Source: Hoeflea sp038900095 (GTDB lineage: Bacteria > Pseudomonadota > Alphaproteobacteria > Rhizobiales > Rhizobiaceae). Taken from it: DNA of 64,000 nt. A model generated the notes under the pieces. It made no database searches. It had not been told where the DNA came from and saw only the letters and a list, made by a program, of their open reading frames with translations. Below, in pieces: positions 17,515 through 25,514 of this stretch. Each line of letters starts with the position of its first letter. The stretch's first letter is position 1. Where the stretch lies: contig NZ_JBBMQQ010000004.1 of NCBI RefSeq assembly GCF_038900095.1, positions 434,001-498,000 on the forward strand, in the 5' to 3' direction. A program made the position numbers and the translations under genes.

Positions 17515-18723
17515 TTAGCTGACAACCAGACTCTCAAGTCCATGGAAATGGAAGCTGTCGCGGTAACGCGGGGGGATCTCGAACGTCAGGTCCGGTAGGC
17601 GCTCGAACAGCACGGCAAGCGATTCCTGCAATTCCAGCCGGGCCAGCGGCGCGCCGATGCAAAAATGCAGGCCAGCTCCGAAACTGACATTCTTCTGGTC
17701 AGTGCGGCCCGGGCGGAATTCGTCCGGTGCGTCAAAGGCGGACGGATCGCGATTGGCTGCCCCAAGCAGCAGCGCCACCTGTTCTCCCGGTTTCAGCGTC
17801 ACCGGGCCAAGGTCGATTTCCTCGTAGGCGTAGCGGGTGAACATGTGCAGCGGCGCATCGAAGCGCAGCGTCTCCTCGATGCTGGCCGCCGCCAACTCCG
17901 GCGTGGCAAGGAACCTGCGCGGATCGCCGCCTTGCTCGAGGATTGTCTTCACCGCGTTGCCGGTCTGGTGCACGGTTGCCTCGTGTCCCGCGTTGAGCAG
18001 CAGCACGCAAGTCGAGATCAGCTCGTCATCGCTGAGCTTTTCGCCGGTGTCGCGCACCGCGATCAGCGCCGAAAGCAGATCGTCGGCGCCATTGTGCCGG
18101 TGCTCTTCGATATGCGCTGTTAAAAACGCACCGAATTCCGCCGAGGCGCGATTGGCGCGCAGCTCTGTCTCGTGCGATCGCTGCGGCACATACATCTCGC
18201 ACATGGCATGCGACCAGGACAGCAGGTCATTGCCCCGGTCCACCGGAACGCCGAGCAACTCGCAGATCACCGTCAGCGGGATCGGCGTGGCGAACGACGG
18301 CAACAGATCGAAAGGCTGACCGGCGGGCAGGGCGTCGATCAGTTCGTTGGCAAGCGCCCTGATCCGTGGCCGCAGCCGCTCCACCGAACGGGAGACAAAG
18401 GCGCGGTTGACCAGCGTTCTCAGCCGAGTGTGCGCCGGCGGTTCACGCTCGAGCAGCGAACCACTCTCGATCCGGTCGAAATCATGCAGATGCTCACGGC
18501 TCTCGACGTGGTTCAGCGGTGCGCCCCAGCGGTTCTCCCGGCCAAGCCGCCGGTCGCGCAGCAAGGCGTTGACCTGGTCATAGCCCGCCACGCACCACAT
18601 GCCGTAGTCGCGCCAGTAGAAAACCGGGGAGGTGCGGTGCATGTCGGCATAAAAGCCGTAGGGATCCTGGACGAAACCGGGATCTCTCGGGTCTTGCGAA
18701 ACGGAAAGCGCGTGTATGGTCAT
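17515..18723 (-). CDS. Cytochrome P450
   Basis: 402 residues, the usual length for soluble bacterial P450s. The heme-thiolate loop is FGAGLHFCIGAPLARLE (Cys about 356), and the ExxR motif is EETLR near 283. The I-helix reads NAGHEATVHQ. The acid-alcohol pair, usually Glu/Asp followed by Thr, is therefore Glu-Ala here with Thr one position later, a variant I associate with a group of alphaproteobacterial P450s. No ferredoxin or reductase gene is adjacent, so redox partners must come from elsewhere. The substrate is unknown. Confidence 0.95.
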   Translation of the reverse strand: MTIHALSVSQDPRDPGFVQDPYGFYADMHRTSPVFYWRDYGMWCVAGYDQVNALLRDRRLGRENRWGAPLNHVESREHLHDFDRIESGSLLEREPPAHTRLRTLVNRAFVSRSVERLRPRIRALANELIDALPAGQPFDLLPSFATPIPLTVICELLGVPVDRGNDLLSWSHAMCEMYVPQRSHETELRANRASAEFGAFLTAHIEEHRHNGADDLLSALIAVRDTGEKLSDDELISTCVLLLNAGHEATVHQTGNAVKTILEQGGDPRRFLATPELAAASIEETLRFDAPLHMFTRYAYEEIDLGPVTLKPGEQVALLLGAANRDPSAFDAPDEFRPGRTDQKNVSFGAGLHFCIGAPLARLELQESLAVLFERLPDLTFEIPPRYRDSFHFHGLESLVVS

Positions 18724-19089
18724 GAACGAGGCTTTAGCGCGGAATCGGACCCGGCAAAATCCCTTGTTCCCATCAGAGGCGGTTTTTGCGGGTCAAATTC
18801 AGGTATTTTTCTCCCCGCCCACGTCGGATGTTTTCGGAAAGGAAGACGGCCACGTCCCCGAGCGAAATTTGCACACGCGATCACATCATCATTGAATGCC
18901 GCGGCCTGCCGGATCCGCATTCACTGTGCCGTGAAATCATGACGCTTGCTGTTGAAATCGATCGCGAAAGCCGGGTCGGCATTCACAATGCCGAGCGCTA
19001 CTGTTGACACCCGGTTCGCGCGGCAACTCCACCGCGCGTGATGATGACGACATGGTGTCGCCGGACGCCAGCCATGCGGCTGCAGCTTG
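18724..19089. other. Gap between the P450 and repeat-protein genes
   Basis: A 366-base interval that holds the P450 promoter region on the minus strand and one plausible short reading frame on the plus strand (18828-19007, listed separately). I see no terminator with a T-tract for the minus-strand gene ending at 19090, and no tRNA-like fold. Confidence 0.5.
18828..19007 (+). CDS. Possible small protein of 59 residues
   Basis: The frame from ATG 18828 encodes a balanced, hydrophilic 59-residue sequence with no low-complexity bias (contains IIIECRGLPDPHSLCREIM and ends HNAERYC). It lies in a stretch otherwise without genes. Against it are the lack of a Shine-Dalgarno match before the ATG and a third-position GC only moderately above random. 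It could be a real orphan gene or chance. Confidence 0.3.
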   Translation: MFSERKTATSPSEICTRDHIIIECRGLPDPHSLCREIMTLAVEIDRESRVGIHNAERYC

Positions 19090-19683
19090 TCAGCGACAGC
19101 GGCGTTTGCCCGAAACCTGCACCCAGCCCGCAGAGGCTGGACGGACTTCTACCGTGCGCGCCACCGTCTTGATCACCGGCGGCACGTGCCGTGCAATGGT
19201 GCGTTCCGGCTGAACCAGAACGGTGCGGGTGCGGTGCGCGTAACGCGCCGGAATCCGCTCGTGCACGGTGCGCGCGGGCTGCACCACGACGGTTTGCGCC
19301 CGCGTGGCATATTGTGCCGGATGCACCACCTTGCACAGCGTCTTGACGCCGTGGACGTGACGCCATTCCCAGCCAACCGATTTTGGCCGGACCATGACGG
19401 TCTGGTGCACTGTCCTGGTTACGGCCGGAATGTGCCGTGCGACCACCCGTTCAGGCGCGACAAGCACCTTCTCGGTAACCTGGCTGTAGCGGGCAGGGAT
19501 GGTTTCGTGGACAACGCCGCCGGGTCTGACGACCACCTGTTCGTGAACGGTCCTGTAGACCGCTGGCTGATGAACCTGCTGGTAGCAGGCCAGTGTTTTG
19601 CCGCCGGCGGCTGCCGGTGAGGCGACGGACAGGGCCAGAATGGCGGCGGCAATGCCGCGGCGGAAAGGCAAGAACTCAATCAT
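19090..19683 (-). CDS. Secreted protein with internal tandem repeat
   Basis: 197 residues from the ATG at 19683, with AGGGAG 8 bases upstream. A signal peptide ends near residue 26 (VASPAAAGG). The mature part is built of two long similar units, each with the pattern VHExIPARYxxxTxxVLVxPERxxARHxPxVxxTV followed by VxVRPxSxGW. It is rich in Val, Arg, Thr and Pro and nearly free of acidic residues, so strongly basic. Similar Tyr-x-Thr-Val repeats occur in proteobacterial envelope proteins of unknown function. The family was not identified. Confidence 0.75.
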   Translation of the reverse strand: MIEFLPFRRGIAAAILALSVASPAAAGGKTLACYQQVHQPAVYRTVHEQVVVRPGGVVHETIPARYSQVTEKVLVAPERVVARHIPAVTRTVHQTVMVRPKSVGWEWRHVHGVKTLCKVVHPAQYATRAQTVVVQPARTVHERIPARYAHRTRTVLVQPERTIARHVPPVIKTVARTVEVRPASAGWVQVSGKRRCR

Positions 19684-19841
19684 GATACACGCTCCCTTGT
19701 CGCGGCAGCGGCATTCTTTGGGCCGTCTCCGCGACTTGAGAAAAGAGTGTGACTCACTCTGTGGCGCAAGGAAAGCAAAACATTGACGTTTGCCGCCTCG
19801 GCCACATGCCGGGACGAATCGGCCGCGGCACAAACTGCGGT

Positions 19842-20453
19842 TCACTGCGCTGCCGAGAGGATCACCGGCGCCATCGATACGACCAGCAACAGCGCCATGG
19901 CGATGTTGAAAACCACGATCCGGTGGCCTTGTTCGAGGGTGGACCGCAAGGCCTTTCCCGATATCGCCCAAAGGCTTATCGACGGAATGTTGACCAGCGC
20001 AAACAACCCCACCAGTACTGCCAGGCTGGCAACCGGCCGTTGCGGATCGACATAGGACCCGGTCACGATGATCGCCACCGTCCAGGCCTTGGGGTTGACC
20101 AGTTGCAGCATTGCCGCCTGGACAAAGGTGAATGGGTGGCCGATTTTCTGTTCGCCATCCGGACCGAGCGAACGGCTGCGACCGATCTTGACCGCCAGCC
20201 ATACCACGTAGATCCCGCAGGCGATCCTGATGATCTCGCCAAGCACGGGATGGTCCTTGAGCAGCTGCCCCAGTCCCAGCCCCACCATCAGCACCATTGC
20301 CAGAAACCCGAGACTTATCCCGAAGATCAGCGGCAACGAGCGGCCGAAGCCGAAATTGACGCCCGAAGCGAGCAACAGAAAATTGCCCGGTCCCGGCGAC
20401 GCAGACATGACGAAGGCGAAGCCCGCAAGGGCGAAGGCGGTTTCGATCGGCAA
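19842..20453 (-). CDS. LysE-family translocator
   Basis: 203 residues with six hydrophobic segments and the LysE/RhtB signature near the N-terminus (FVMSASPGPGNFLLLASG), plus NPKAWTVAIIVTGSY at about 120. Members export amino acids or related metabolites across the inner membrane. The gene is divergent from an AraC-type regulator at 20578, with 124 bases between starts. This arrangement often indicates that the regulator controls the exporter. Confidence 0.88.
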   Translation of the reverse strand: MPIETAFALAGFAFVMSASPGPGNFLLLASGVNFGFGRSLPLIFGISLGFLAMVLMVGLGLGQLLKDHPVLGEIIRIACGIYVVWLAVKIGRSRSLGPDGEQKIGHPFTFVQAAMLQLVNPKAWTVAIIVTGSYVDPQRPVASLAVLVGLFALVNIPSISLWAISGKALRSTLEQGHRIVVFNIAMALLLVVSMAPVILSAAQ

Positions 20454-20577
20454 GGCATTGAACTCCCGGCAAGCGATATGGATTACAGGGATTTCTAGAC
20501 CGGCTGGTTGCGCATATCACTGCTCAGTATGCCCGATTAGTTTGCAGGTCGTCCCAAAACTTGCTTGATATGCGCGT

Positions 20578-21504
20578 ATGGATGTTCTCACGGAAGTCTT
20601 TGCGGCACTTCGTCTGGAAGCCGGCCTCTATTTCAGCACCTGTTTTCGGGGCGATTTCGCCGTCCGTCTGGCGGCCGAGCAGCGCCGCATCAGGTTTCAT
20701 CTCGTTCTTGAAGGTGCCTGTGTCGTCACGGTTCCAGGAGAGCGGCAAGTCTCTGTGGCTCAGGGGGAACTGGTCTTGATCCCGGACGGAGCACCACAAA
20801 CTCTCTCGTCCGGCGAGGATGTAAGCCAGGCTCTTGATCTTGACGAGGTGCTGTCGCGTGCACCGCCGCTTGACGGTGTTCTGGAGTTTGGCGAACAGGG
20901 GCCGTCATGCCGGATCCTGTGCGGGTTTCTGCGTTTCGACGAGGCGATCGACCATCCGGTCTTGAAAAACCTGCCGGCGGTTATAGCGCTGCCGCATTCG
21001 GATTGTGAAATGCCCGCCGGGGCAATCGCCGCCCTGGATCTGCTGCGTGCCGAGACCCGTGAACAGGCTCCGGGACAGGCGGCAATTGTGCTCCGGGCAG
21101 TTGAAATCCTATTGATGCAGGTTGCCCGTCAACGTCTTGCCGGTCGCGCTGATGAAGGTTTTGCAGCCGCGCTGGCCGATCCCAGGCTTGGAAAGGCCTT
21201 GAGCGTGATCCATGCCCAGCCGGCCAGGCAATGGACCCTGGACACACTAGCCGGGCATGCCGGCATGTCGCGTTCGCGCTTCGCCCAGAAGTTCATGCAA
21301 CGGGTCGGCCTCACTCCGGTTGCCTACCTGACCCAGTGGCGGATGATCCGGGCGCGGCAGTTGCTGACCGAACCCGGTCTGGATATGGCCGAAATCGCCG
21401 AACAGTGTGGCTACCGGTCTGTCCCCGCATTCGGCAGGCGTTTCACACAGGTCTTCGGGGTCGGGCCGGGCCAATGGCGCAGAAGCCACCGGGCGATGAG
21501 CTGA
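20578..21504 (+). CDS. AraC-family transcriptional regulator (cupin_6 type)
   Basis: 308 residues. The N-terminal half is a cupin_6 sensor (LRLEAGLYFSTCFRGDFAVRL, HLVLEGACVVTVPGERQVSVAQGELVLIP). The C-terminal 100 residues carry two helix-turn-helix units (LDTLAGHAGMSRSRFAQKFMQRVG and MAEIAEQCGYRSVPAFGRRFTQVFG). It probably senses a small ligand and regulates the divergent LysE exporter. That link is inferred from arrangement only. Confidence 0.9.
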   Translation: MDVLTEVFAALRLEAGLYFSTCFRGDFAVRLAAEQRRIRFHLVLEGACVVTVPGERQVSVAQGELVLIPDGAPQTLSSGEDVSQALDLDEVLSRAPPLDGVLEFGEQGPSCRILCGFLRFDEAIDHPVLKNLPAVIALPHSDCEMPAGAIAALDLLRAETREQAPGQAAIVLRAVEILLMQVARQRLAGRADEGFAAALADPRLGKALSVIHAQPARQWTLDTLAGHAGMSRSRFAQKFMQRVGLTPVAYLTQWRMIRARQLLTEPGLDMAEIAEQCGYRSVPAFGRRFTQVFGVGPGQWRRSHRAMS

Positions 21505-21596
21505 ATTGTCGCCTAAATACCGACAAATTCAAAACCGTAACTTCACTTTAACGTCAGTGGTGAACAAGAGATCTCAGCCGTTTCGCCGCCTTGCGT

Positions 21597-21626
21597 CTTG
21601 AAGCGGCGGGGGGGCACACTCTATGT
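21597..21626 (+). promoter_or_regulatory. Possible heat-shock (RpoH) promoter of clpP
   Basis: CTTGAA at 21597 and an ACTCTATGT segment at about 21618-21626 resemble the -35 CTTGAA and -10 CCCATNT-like elements of RpoH promoters, about 70 bases before the clpP start. The -10 match is loose. clpP is a heat-shock gene in many alphaproteobacteria, which motivates the call. Confidence 0.3.
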
Positions 21627-21694
21627 AGTGGGTTCAATAGGACTGATTCTGGGCAGGCTTGCCGTCTGCCGGGCCGTTTGACAAGGGAAGCGCA

Positions 21695-22321
21695 ATGAAA
21701 AATACAATTGATAACGCCATGGCCCTGGTGCCCATGGTCGTTGAGCAGACAAACCGCGGCGAACGGTCATACGACATCTATTCGCGGCTCCTCAAGGAGC
21801 GCATCATCTTCATCACCGGCCCGGTTGAAGATCACATGGCGACGCTTGTCTGCGCCCAGCTTCTGTTTCTCGAAGCCGAGAACCCGAAGAAGGAAATCGC
21901 CATCTACATCAATTCGCCCGGTGGCGTAGTCACGGCCGGCATGGCGATCTACGACACCATGCAGTTCATCCGGCCTGCGGTCTCCACGCTCTGCGTCGGC
22001 CAGGCGGCCTCGATGGGTTCGCTGCTGCTGGCTGCCGGCGAGAAGGGCATGCGGTTTGCAACGCCGAACGCCCGCATCATGGTGCACCAGCCTTCAGGCG
22101 GGTTCCAGGGCCAGGCATCCGACATCGAACGCCACGCGCAGGACATCATCAAGATGAAGCGCAGGCTCAACGATATCTATGTCACCCACACCGGCCAGGA
22201 TTACGAAACAGTCGAGAAGACTTTGGATCGTGATCACTTCATGACGGCCGAAGAGGCGCTTGGTTTTGGTCTGATTGACCGCGTTATTGACAAGCGCGAG
22301 TACATCGAGACGGATTCTTAA
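21695..22321 (+). CDS. clpP: ATP-dependent Clp protease proteolytic subunit
   Basis: 208 residues from ATG 21695, with AAGGGAAG upstream. A serine protease that forms tetradecameric barrels in the cytoplasm and degrades substrates unfolded by ClpX or ClpA. The catalytic serine is in GQAASMGSLLL (about 105), the histidine in MVHQPSGGFQG (about 130), and the aspartate is in the following helix region. It is the first gene of the clpP-clpX pair, though 316 bases separate them, so clpX may have its own promoter. Rhizobia usually have several clpP copies, and the clpX-linked one is the housekeeping form. Confidence 0.96.
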   Translation: MKNTIDNAMALVPMVVEQTNRGERSYDIYSRLLKERIIFITGPVEDHMATLVCAQLLFLEAENPKKEIAIYINSPGGVVTAGMAIYDTMQFIRPAVSTLCVGQAASMGSLLLAAGEKGMRFATPNARIMVHQPSGGFQGQASDIERHAQDIIKMKRRLNDIYVTHTGQDYETVEKTLDRDHFMTAEEALGFGLIDRVIDKREYIETDS

Positions 22322-22637
22322 GAACGGGAACACGGCTTATTGTTTCGAAACAGGCGTCGTTTTCAAGGCCATTGCGCTACTCCTGCAACACGTTTGTGTG
22401 TGCTTGGGGTGGCGCAGGAGCCAGAGCGCGCTAATATGGACGTTAAGTCTATGTTCAATTTCTCTGGCGTAGCATCGCCAGATTGACGGGGATTCGTTGC
22501 CACCGGCCGCAGGAATGTTTACCTGATGGTCGGGTTTGTACCCCTAGATTGCCTGTATGCATCATCGCCACGGCGGTTTTGCGGTCAGGCGCCATACATC
22601 CGGGCATTGATGCCGGGATCGCGGGAAGGAAAGTGAA
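22322..22637 (+). other. clpP-clpX intergenic region with a long hairpin
   Basis: 316 bases without a gene. It contains an imperfect hairpin (CTCCTGC at 22380-22386 with GCAGGAG at 22414-22420, extended by GCGC pairs at 22374 and 22426) that has no T-tract. It could be a processing site or attenuator between clpP and clpX, and the clpX promoter is presumably also here. I cannot place the promoter with confidence. Confidence 0.4.
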
Positions 22638-23918
22638 ATGAGCAAGGTCAGCGGCAGCAACGGCGGCGATTCAAAGAATACCCTTTATTGCTCTTTCTGC
22701 GGCAAGAGCCAGCATGAAGTGCGCAAACTCATTGCCGGTCCCACAGTGTTCATCTGCGATGAATGCGTGGAGTTGTGCATGGACATCATCCGTGAGGAAA
22801 ACAAATCCTCGATGGTGAAATCCAGCGATGGTGTGCCGTCCCCGCAGGAAATCATCGCCACACTCGACGAGTATGTGATTGGCCAGCACCAGGCCAAGAA
22901 GATCCTGTCGGTGGCGGTTCACAACCATTACAAGCGTCTCAACCACTCCTCCAAGTCGGGGGAAGTTGAACTGGCGAAGTCCAACATCCTGCTCGTCGGC
23001 CCCACCGGCTGCGGCAAGACCTATCTGGCCCAGACGCTGGCGCGCATCATCGATGTGCCGTTCACCATGGCCGACGCAACGACACTGACCGAAGCCGGTT
23101 ATGTCGGTGAGGATGTCGAGAACATCATTCTCAAGCTGCTGCAGTCGGCTGATTACAACGTCGAACGCGCCCAGCGCGGCATTGTCTACATCGATGAGGT
23201 CGACAAGATCTCGCGCAAGTCGGACAATCCTTCGATCACCCGCGATGTCTCGGGCGAGGGCGTTCAGCAGGCGCTTCTGAAGATTATGGAAGGCACGGTT
23301 GCGTCCGTGCCGCCACAGGGTGGCCGCAAGCATCCGCAGCAGGAATTCCTGCAGGTTGACACGACCAACATCCTGTTTGTCTGCGGTGGCGCATTCGCCG
23401 GCCTCGACAAGATCATCTCCGCACGTGGCGAAAAGACCTCGATCGGCTTTGGCGCCAATGTTCGCGCCCAGGACGAACGCCGGGTTGGCGAAGTCCTGCG
23501 CGAGCTCGAGCCAGAAGATCTGGTGAAATTCGGTCTCATCCCGGAATTCATCGGTCGTCTGCCGGTTCTTGCCACGCTCGAGGATCTTGACGAGTCCGCG
23601 CTGATCCAGATCCTGACCGAGCCGAAGAACGCTCTGGTCAAGCAGTACCAGCGCCTGTTCGAGATGGAAGATGTGGAACTCACATTCCACGAGAGCGCTC
23701 TGCAGGAAATCGCCAAGCGCGGCATCATCCGCGCAACCGGTGCACGTGGACTGCGCTCGATCATGGAGAAGATCCTGCTCGACACCATGTTCGAACTGCC
23801 GACACTTGAAGGTGTGCGCGAGGTCGTCATTTCCGACGATGTCGTCACCGGCAATGCGCGTCCGCTCTACATCTACGCGGAGCGGGACGGCGAGACCAAG
23901 GATTCAGCGTCCGCCTGA
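22638..23918 (+). CDS. clpX: ATP-dependent Clp protease ATP-binding subunit ClpX
   Basis: 426 residues, full length. The N-terminal zinc-binding domain is CSFCGKSQHEVRKLIAGP ... CDECVELC. The Walker A motif GPTGCGKTYLA is at about 120 and Walker B IVYIDEVDK at about 182. The arginine-finger/sensor regions and the IGF-type loop for docking ClpP are in the expected places (GEKTSIGFGAN). It unfolds substrates for ClpP, which in related bacteria include the cell-cycle regulator CtrA. GGGAAGG precedes the ATG. Confidence 0.97.
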   Translation: MSKVSGSNGGDSKNTLYCSFCGKSQHEVRKLIAGPTVFICDECVELCMDIIREENKSSMVKSSDGVPSPQEIIATLDEYVIGQHQAKKILSVAVHNHYKRLNHSSKSGEVELAKSNILLVGPTGCGKTYLAQTLARIIDVPFTMADATTLTEAGYVGEDVENIILKLLQSADYNVERAQRGIVYIDEVDKISRKSDNPSITRDVSGEGVQQALLKIMEGTVASVPPQGGRKHPQQEFLQVDTTNILFVCGGAFAGLDKIISARGEKTSIGFGANVRAQDERRVGEVLRELEPEDLVKFGLIPEFIGRLPVLATLEDLDESALIQILTEPKNALVKQYQRLFEMEDVELTFHESALQEIAKRGIIRATGARGLRSIMEKILLDTMFELPTLEGVREVVISDDVVTGNARPLYIYAERDGETKDSASA

Positions 23919-23954
23919 GTGGCCTGACGCCGGACACATCCAGATCTGTTTGAG

Positions 23955-23979
23955 CGGGCCTTTCGGGGCCCGTTTTCGT
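23955..23979 (+). terminator. Rho-independent terminator of clpX
   Basis: A stem CGGGCC/GGCCCG with a 6-base loop is followed by TTTTCGTTT, starting about 36 bases after the clpX stop. Confidence 0.8.
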
Positions 23980-24058
23980 TTCCGGCCTCCCTGTAATCGG
24001 CTGACTTGTTGTCTGCCGGCGAAATGCTGCATAGATTGTACGGCGGGCAGAGGAACGG

Positions 24059-25285
24059 ATGGGGAGGGCTGGTGTGATTGTCGGACGCTTGGCCCGTGCC
24101 TGCCGGGGCGCCCTGATCGTCGCCATCACGCTGGGCCTTGTGCCGGTTGGTCCATTGCTGGCCGCGGAGCGCGCAGCAGTCTCGGCCGGCATTGCCGAGA
24201 AGTCTCTAGGGCAGGACCAGACCCGGCGCCTGATCAGTCTTGCCCGGCCCCGCTTGAAGGACGCTGCCGGCTGGGCCCGGGACATTCTCTGGGCCTTGCA
24301 GTTTTCCGGCCTGTCCCGCAGTGCCGAGAACGTCTGCGCGCTGATTGCCACAATCGATCAGGAATCCAATTTCAAGGCCAACCCGCCGGTGGAGGGGCTG
24401 GGACGGCGCGCCATCGCTGCCCTGAAGGCAAAACTTGAGGGAACCGGGCTGAATGCGCTGGTGCTGCGAACCCTGTTTGCCGCTGATCCGTCGATCAAGC
24501 GGCGCCTGTTTGAACGGCTTCGGGCGGCCCGGACGGAACGCGACATCGATGTCGCCTACCGGAAGCTGATCGGGGAAACTCTCACCATCCAGTCCATCAT
24601 CGAACTCGACCGCGACTACGGATTGGGGGCGGCGGAATTCCTTGAAGCCCGCAACGAGATCACGACCATCGGATCGATGCAGGTGTCCGTGGCCTCGGCC
24701 CTGGAATTCGAGCGCCGCTATCTTGGCCGGCCGCTCTATTTCGAGGATATCTATCGTGTGCGGGACTATCTCTACACCCGCCGCGGCGGCATTCTGGCCG
24801 GAACCCGGCAGCTTCTGGCCTACCGGAGCGGGTATACGAGGAAGGTGCACCGGTTCGCCGATTACAATGCCGGCCGTCACTCGAGCCGCAATGCCGCGTT
24901 TCAGTGGGTTGTCTCCCGCCTGGACGGCAAGGACCTCGCTCTTGACGGCGATCTCCTGATCTACAAGGGGCAAAAGGCTTCGGCCGCGATAAGCCGGACG
25001 GAGCAGGCAATCATGCGGGTTGCGAAAGCAAGCGGGCTTGATCTCGATGCGCGCCAGGTCCGGCGGGATCTTCTACTCGAAAAGGACTTCGGCTTCACCG
25101 GAACCCTGAGCTACACGCGGCTGACTGCACTTTACAAAACCACTTATGGCGAAGACCCGCCGTTTGCGCGCATCCCGGAGATCACGCTGGAAAGCGTGAA
25201 ACTGGACCGCCCCTTGACCACCGCGTGGTTTGCCAGGCGGGTTGACGGCCGTTACAGGCGTTGCCTAAGCCGGCATGCGCAGTGA
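24059..25285 (+). CDS. DUF1402 family exported protein
   Basis: 408 residues. The N-terminus is a signal peptide (ALIVAITLGLVPVGPLLAAE), so a periplasmic location is likely. The body matches the rhizobial DUF1402 family. It contains IATIDQESNFKANPPVEGLG, a glutamate-centred motif resembling the ES(N) catalytic motif of lytic transglycosylases, and later TIGSMQVSVASALEF and ADYNAGRHSSRNAAFQ, which look like GSMQV and YNAG motifs of the same fold. A peptidoglycan-lytic role is therefore an attractive inference, not established. It lies between clpX and lon but has its own context. Confidence 0.8.
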   Translation: MGRAGVIVGRLARACRGALIVAITLGLVPVGPLLAAERAAVSAGIAEKSLGQDQTRRLISLARPRLKDAAGWARDILWALQFSGLSRSAENVCALIATIDQESNFKANPPVEGLGRRAIAALKAKLEGTGLNALVLRTLFAADPSIKRRLFERLRAARTERDIDVAYRKLIGETLTIQSIIELDRDYGLGAAEFLEARNEITTIGSMQVSVASALEFERRYLGRPLYFEDIYRVRDYLYTRRGGILAGTRQLLAYRSGYTRKVHRFADYNAGRHSSRNAAFQWVVSRLDGKDLALDGDLLIYKGQKASAAISRTEQAIMRVAKASGLDLDARQVRRDLLLEKDFGFTGTLSYTRLTALYKTTYGEDPPFARIPEITLESVKLDRPLTTAWFARRVDGRYRRCLSRHAQ

Positions 25286-25375
25286 TGTTTTTCGCCCCGC
25301 TCCAGCTTCCCGCCACTTTCGATGTCTAATATTGTCGCGAATCGGTAATGAAACAATTTGCCGTTGATGATCTGA

Positions 25376-25406
25376 CTTGAAACCGGGGCGCCGGTTCTCC
25401 AATTAG
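25376..25406 (+). promoter_or_regulatory. Candidate RpoH (sigma-32) promoter of lon
   Basis: CTTGAAA at 25376-25382 and TCTCCAATTA at 25397-25406 are separated by 14 bases. They resemble the alphaproteobacterial heat-shock -35 and -10 elements. The site lies about 110 bases before the lon start, in the expected direction. lon is RpoH-controlled in related bacteria. The match was made by eye. Confidence 0.45.
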
Positions 25407-25514
25407 ACTGGAAAGGGGTTTACCCCTACAAGGACGCAAATGGCGGTTGCTGGATGAACCGGGACCGCGTGCAGCGTTGCCAATCGGTCTGAACAGACCA
25501 CGAAAGGAAACAAA

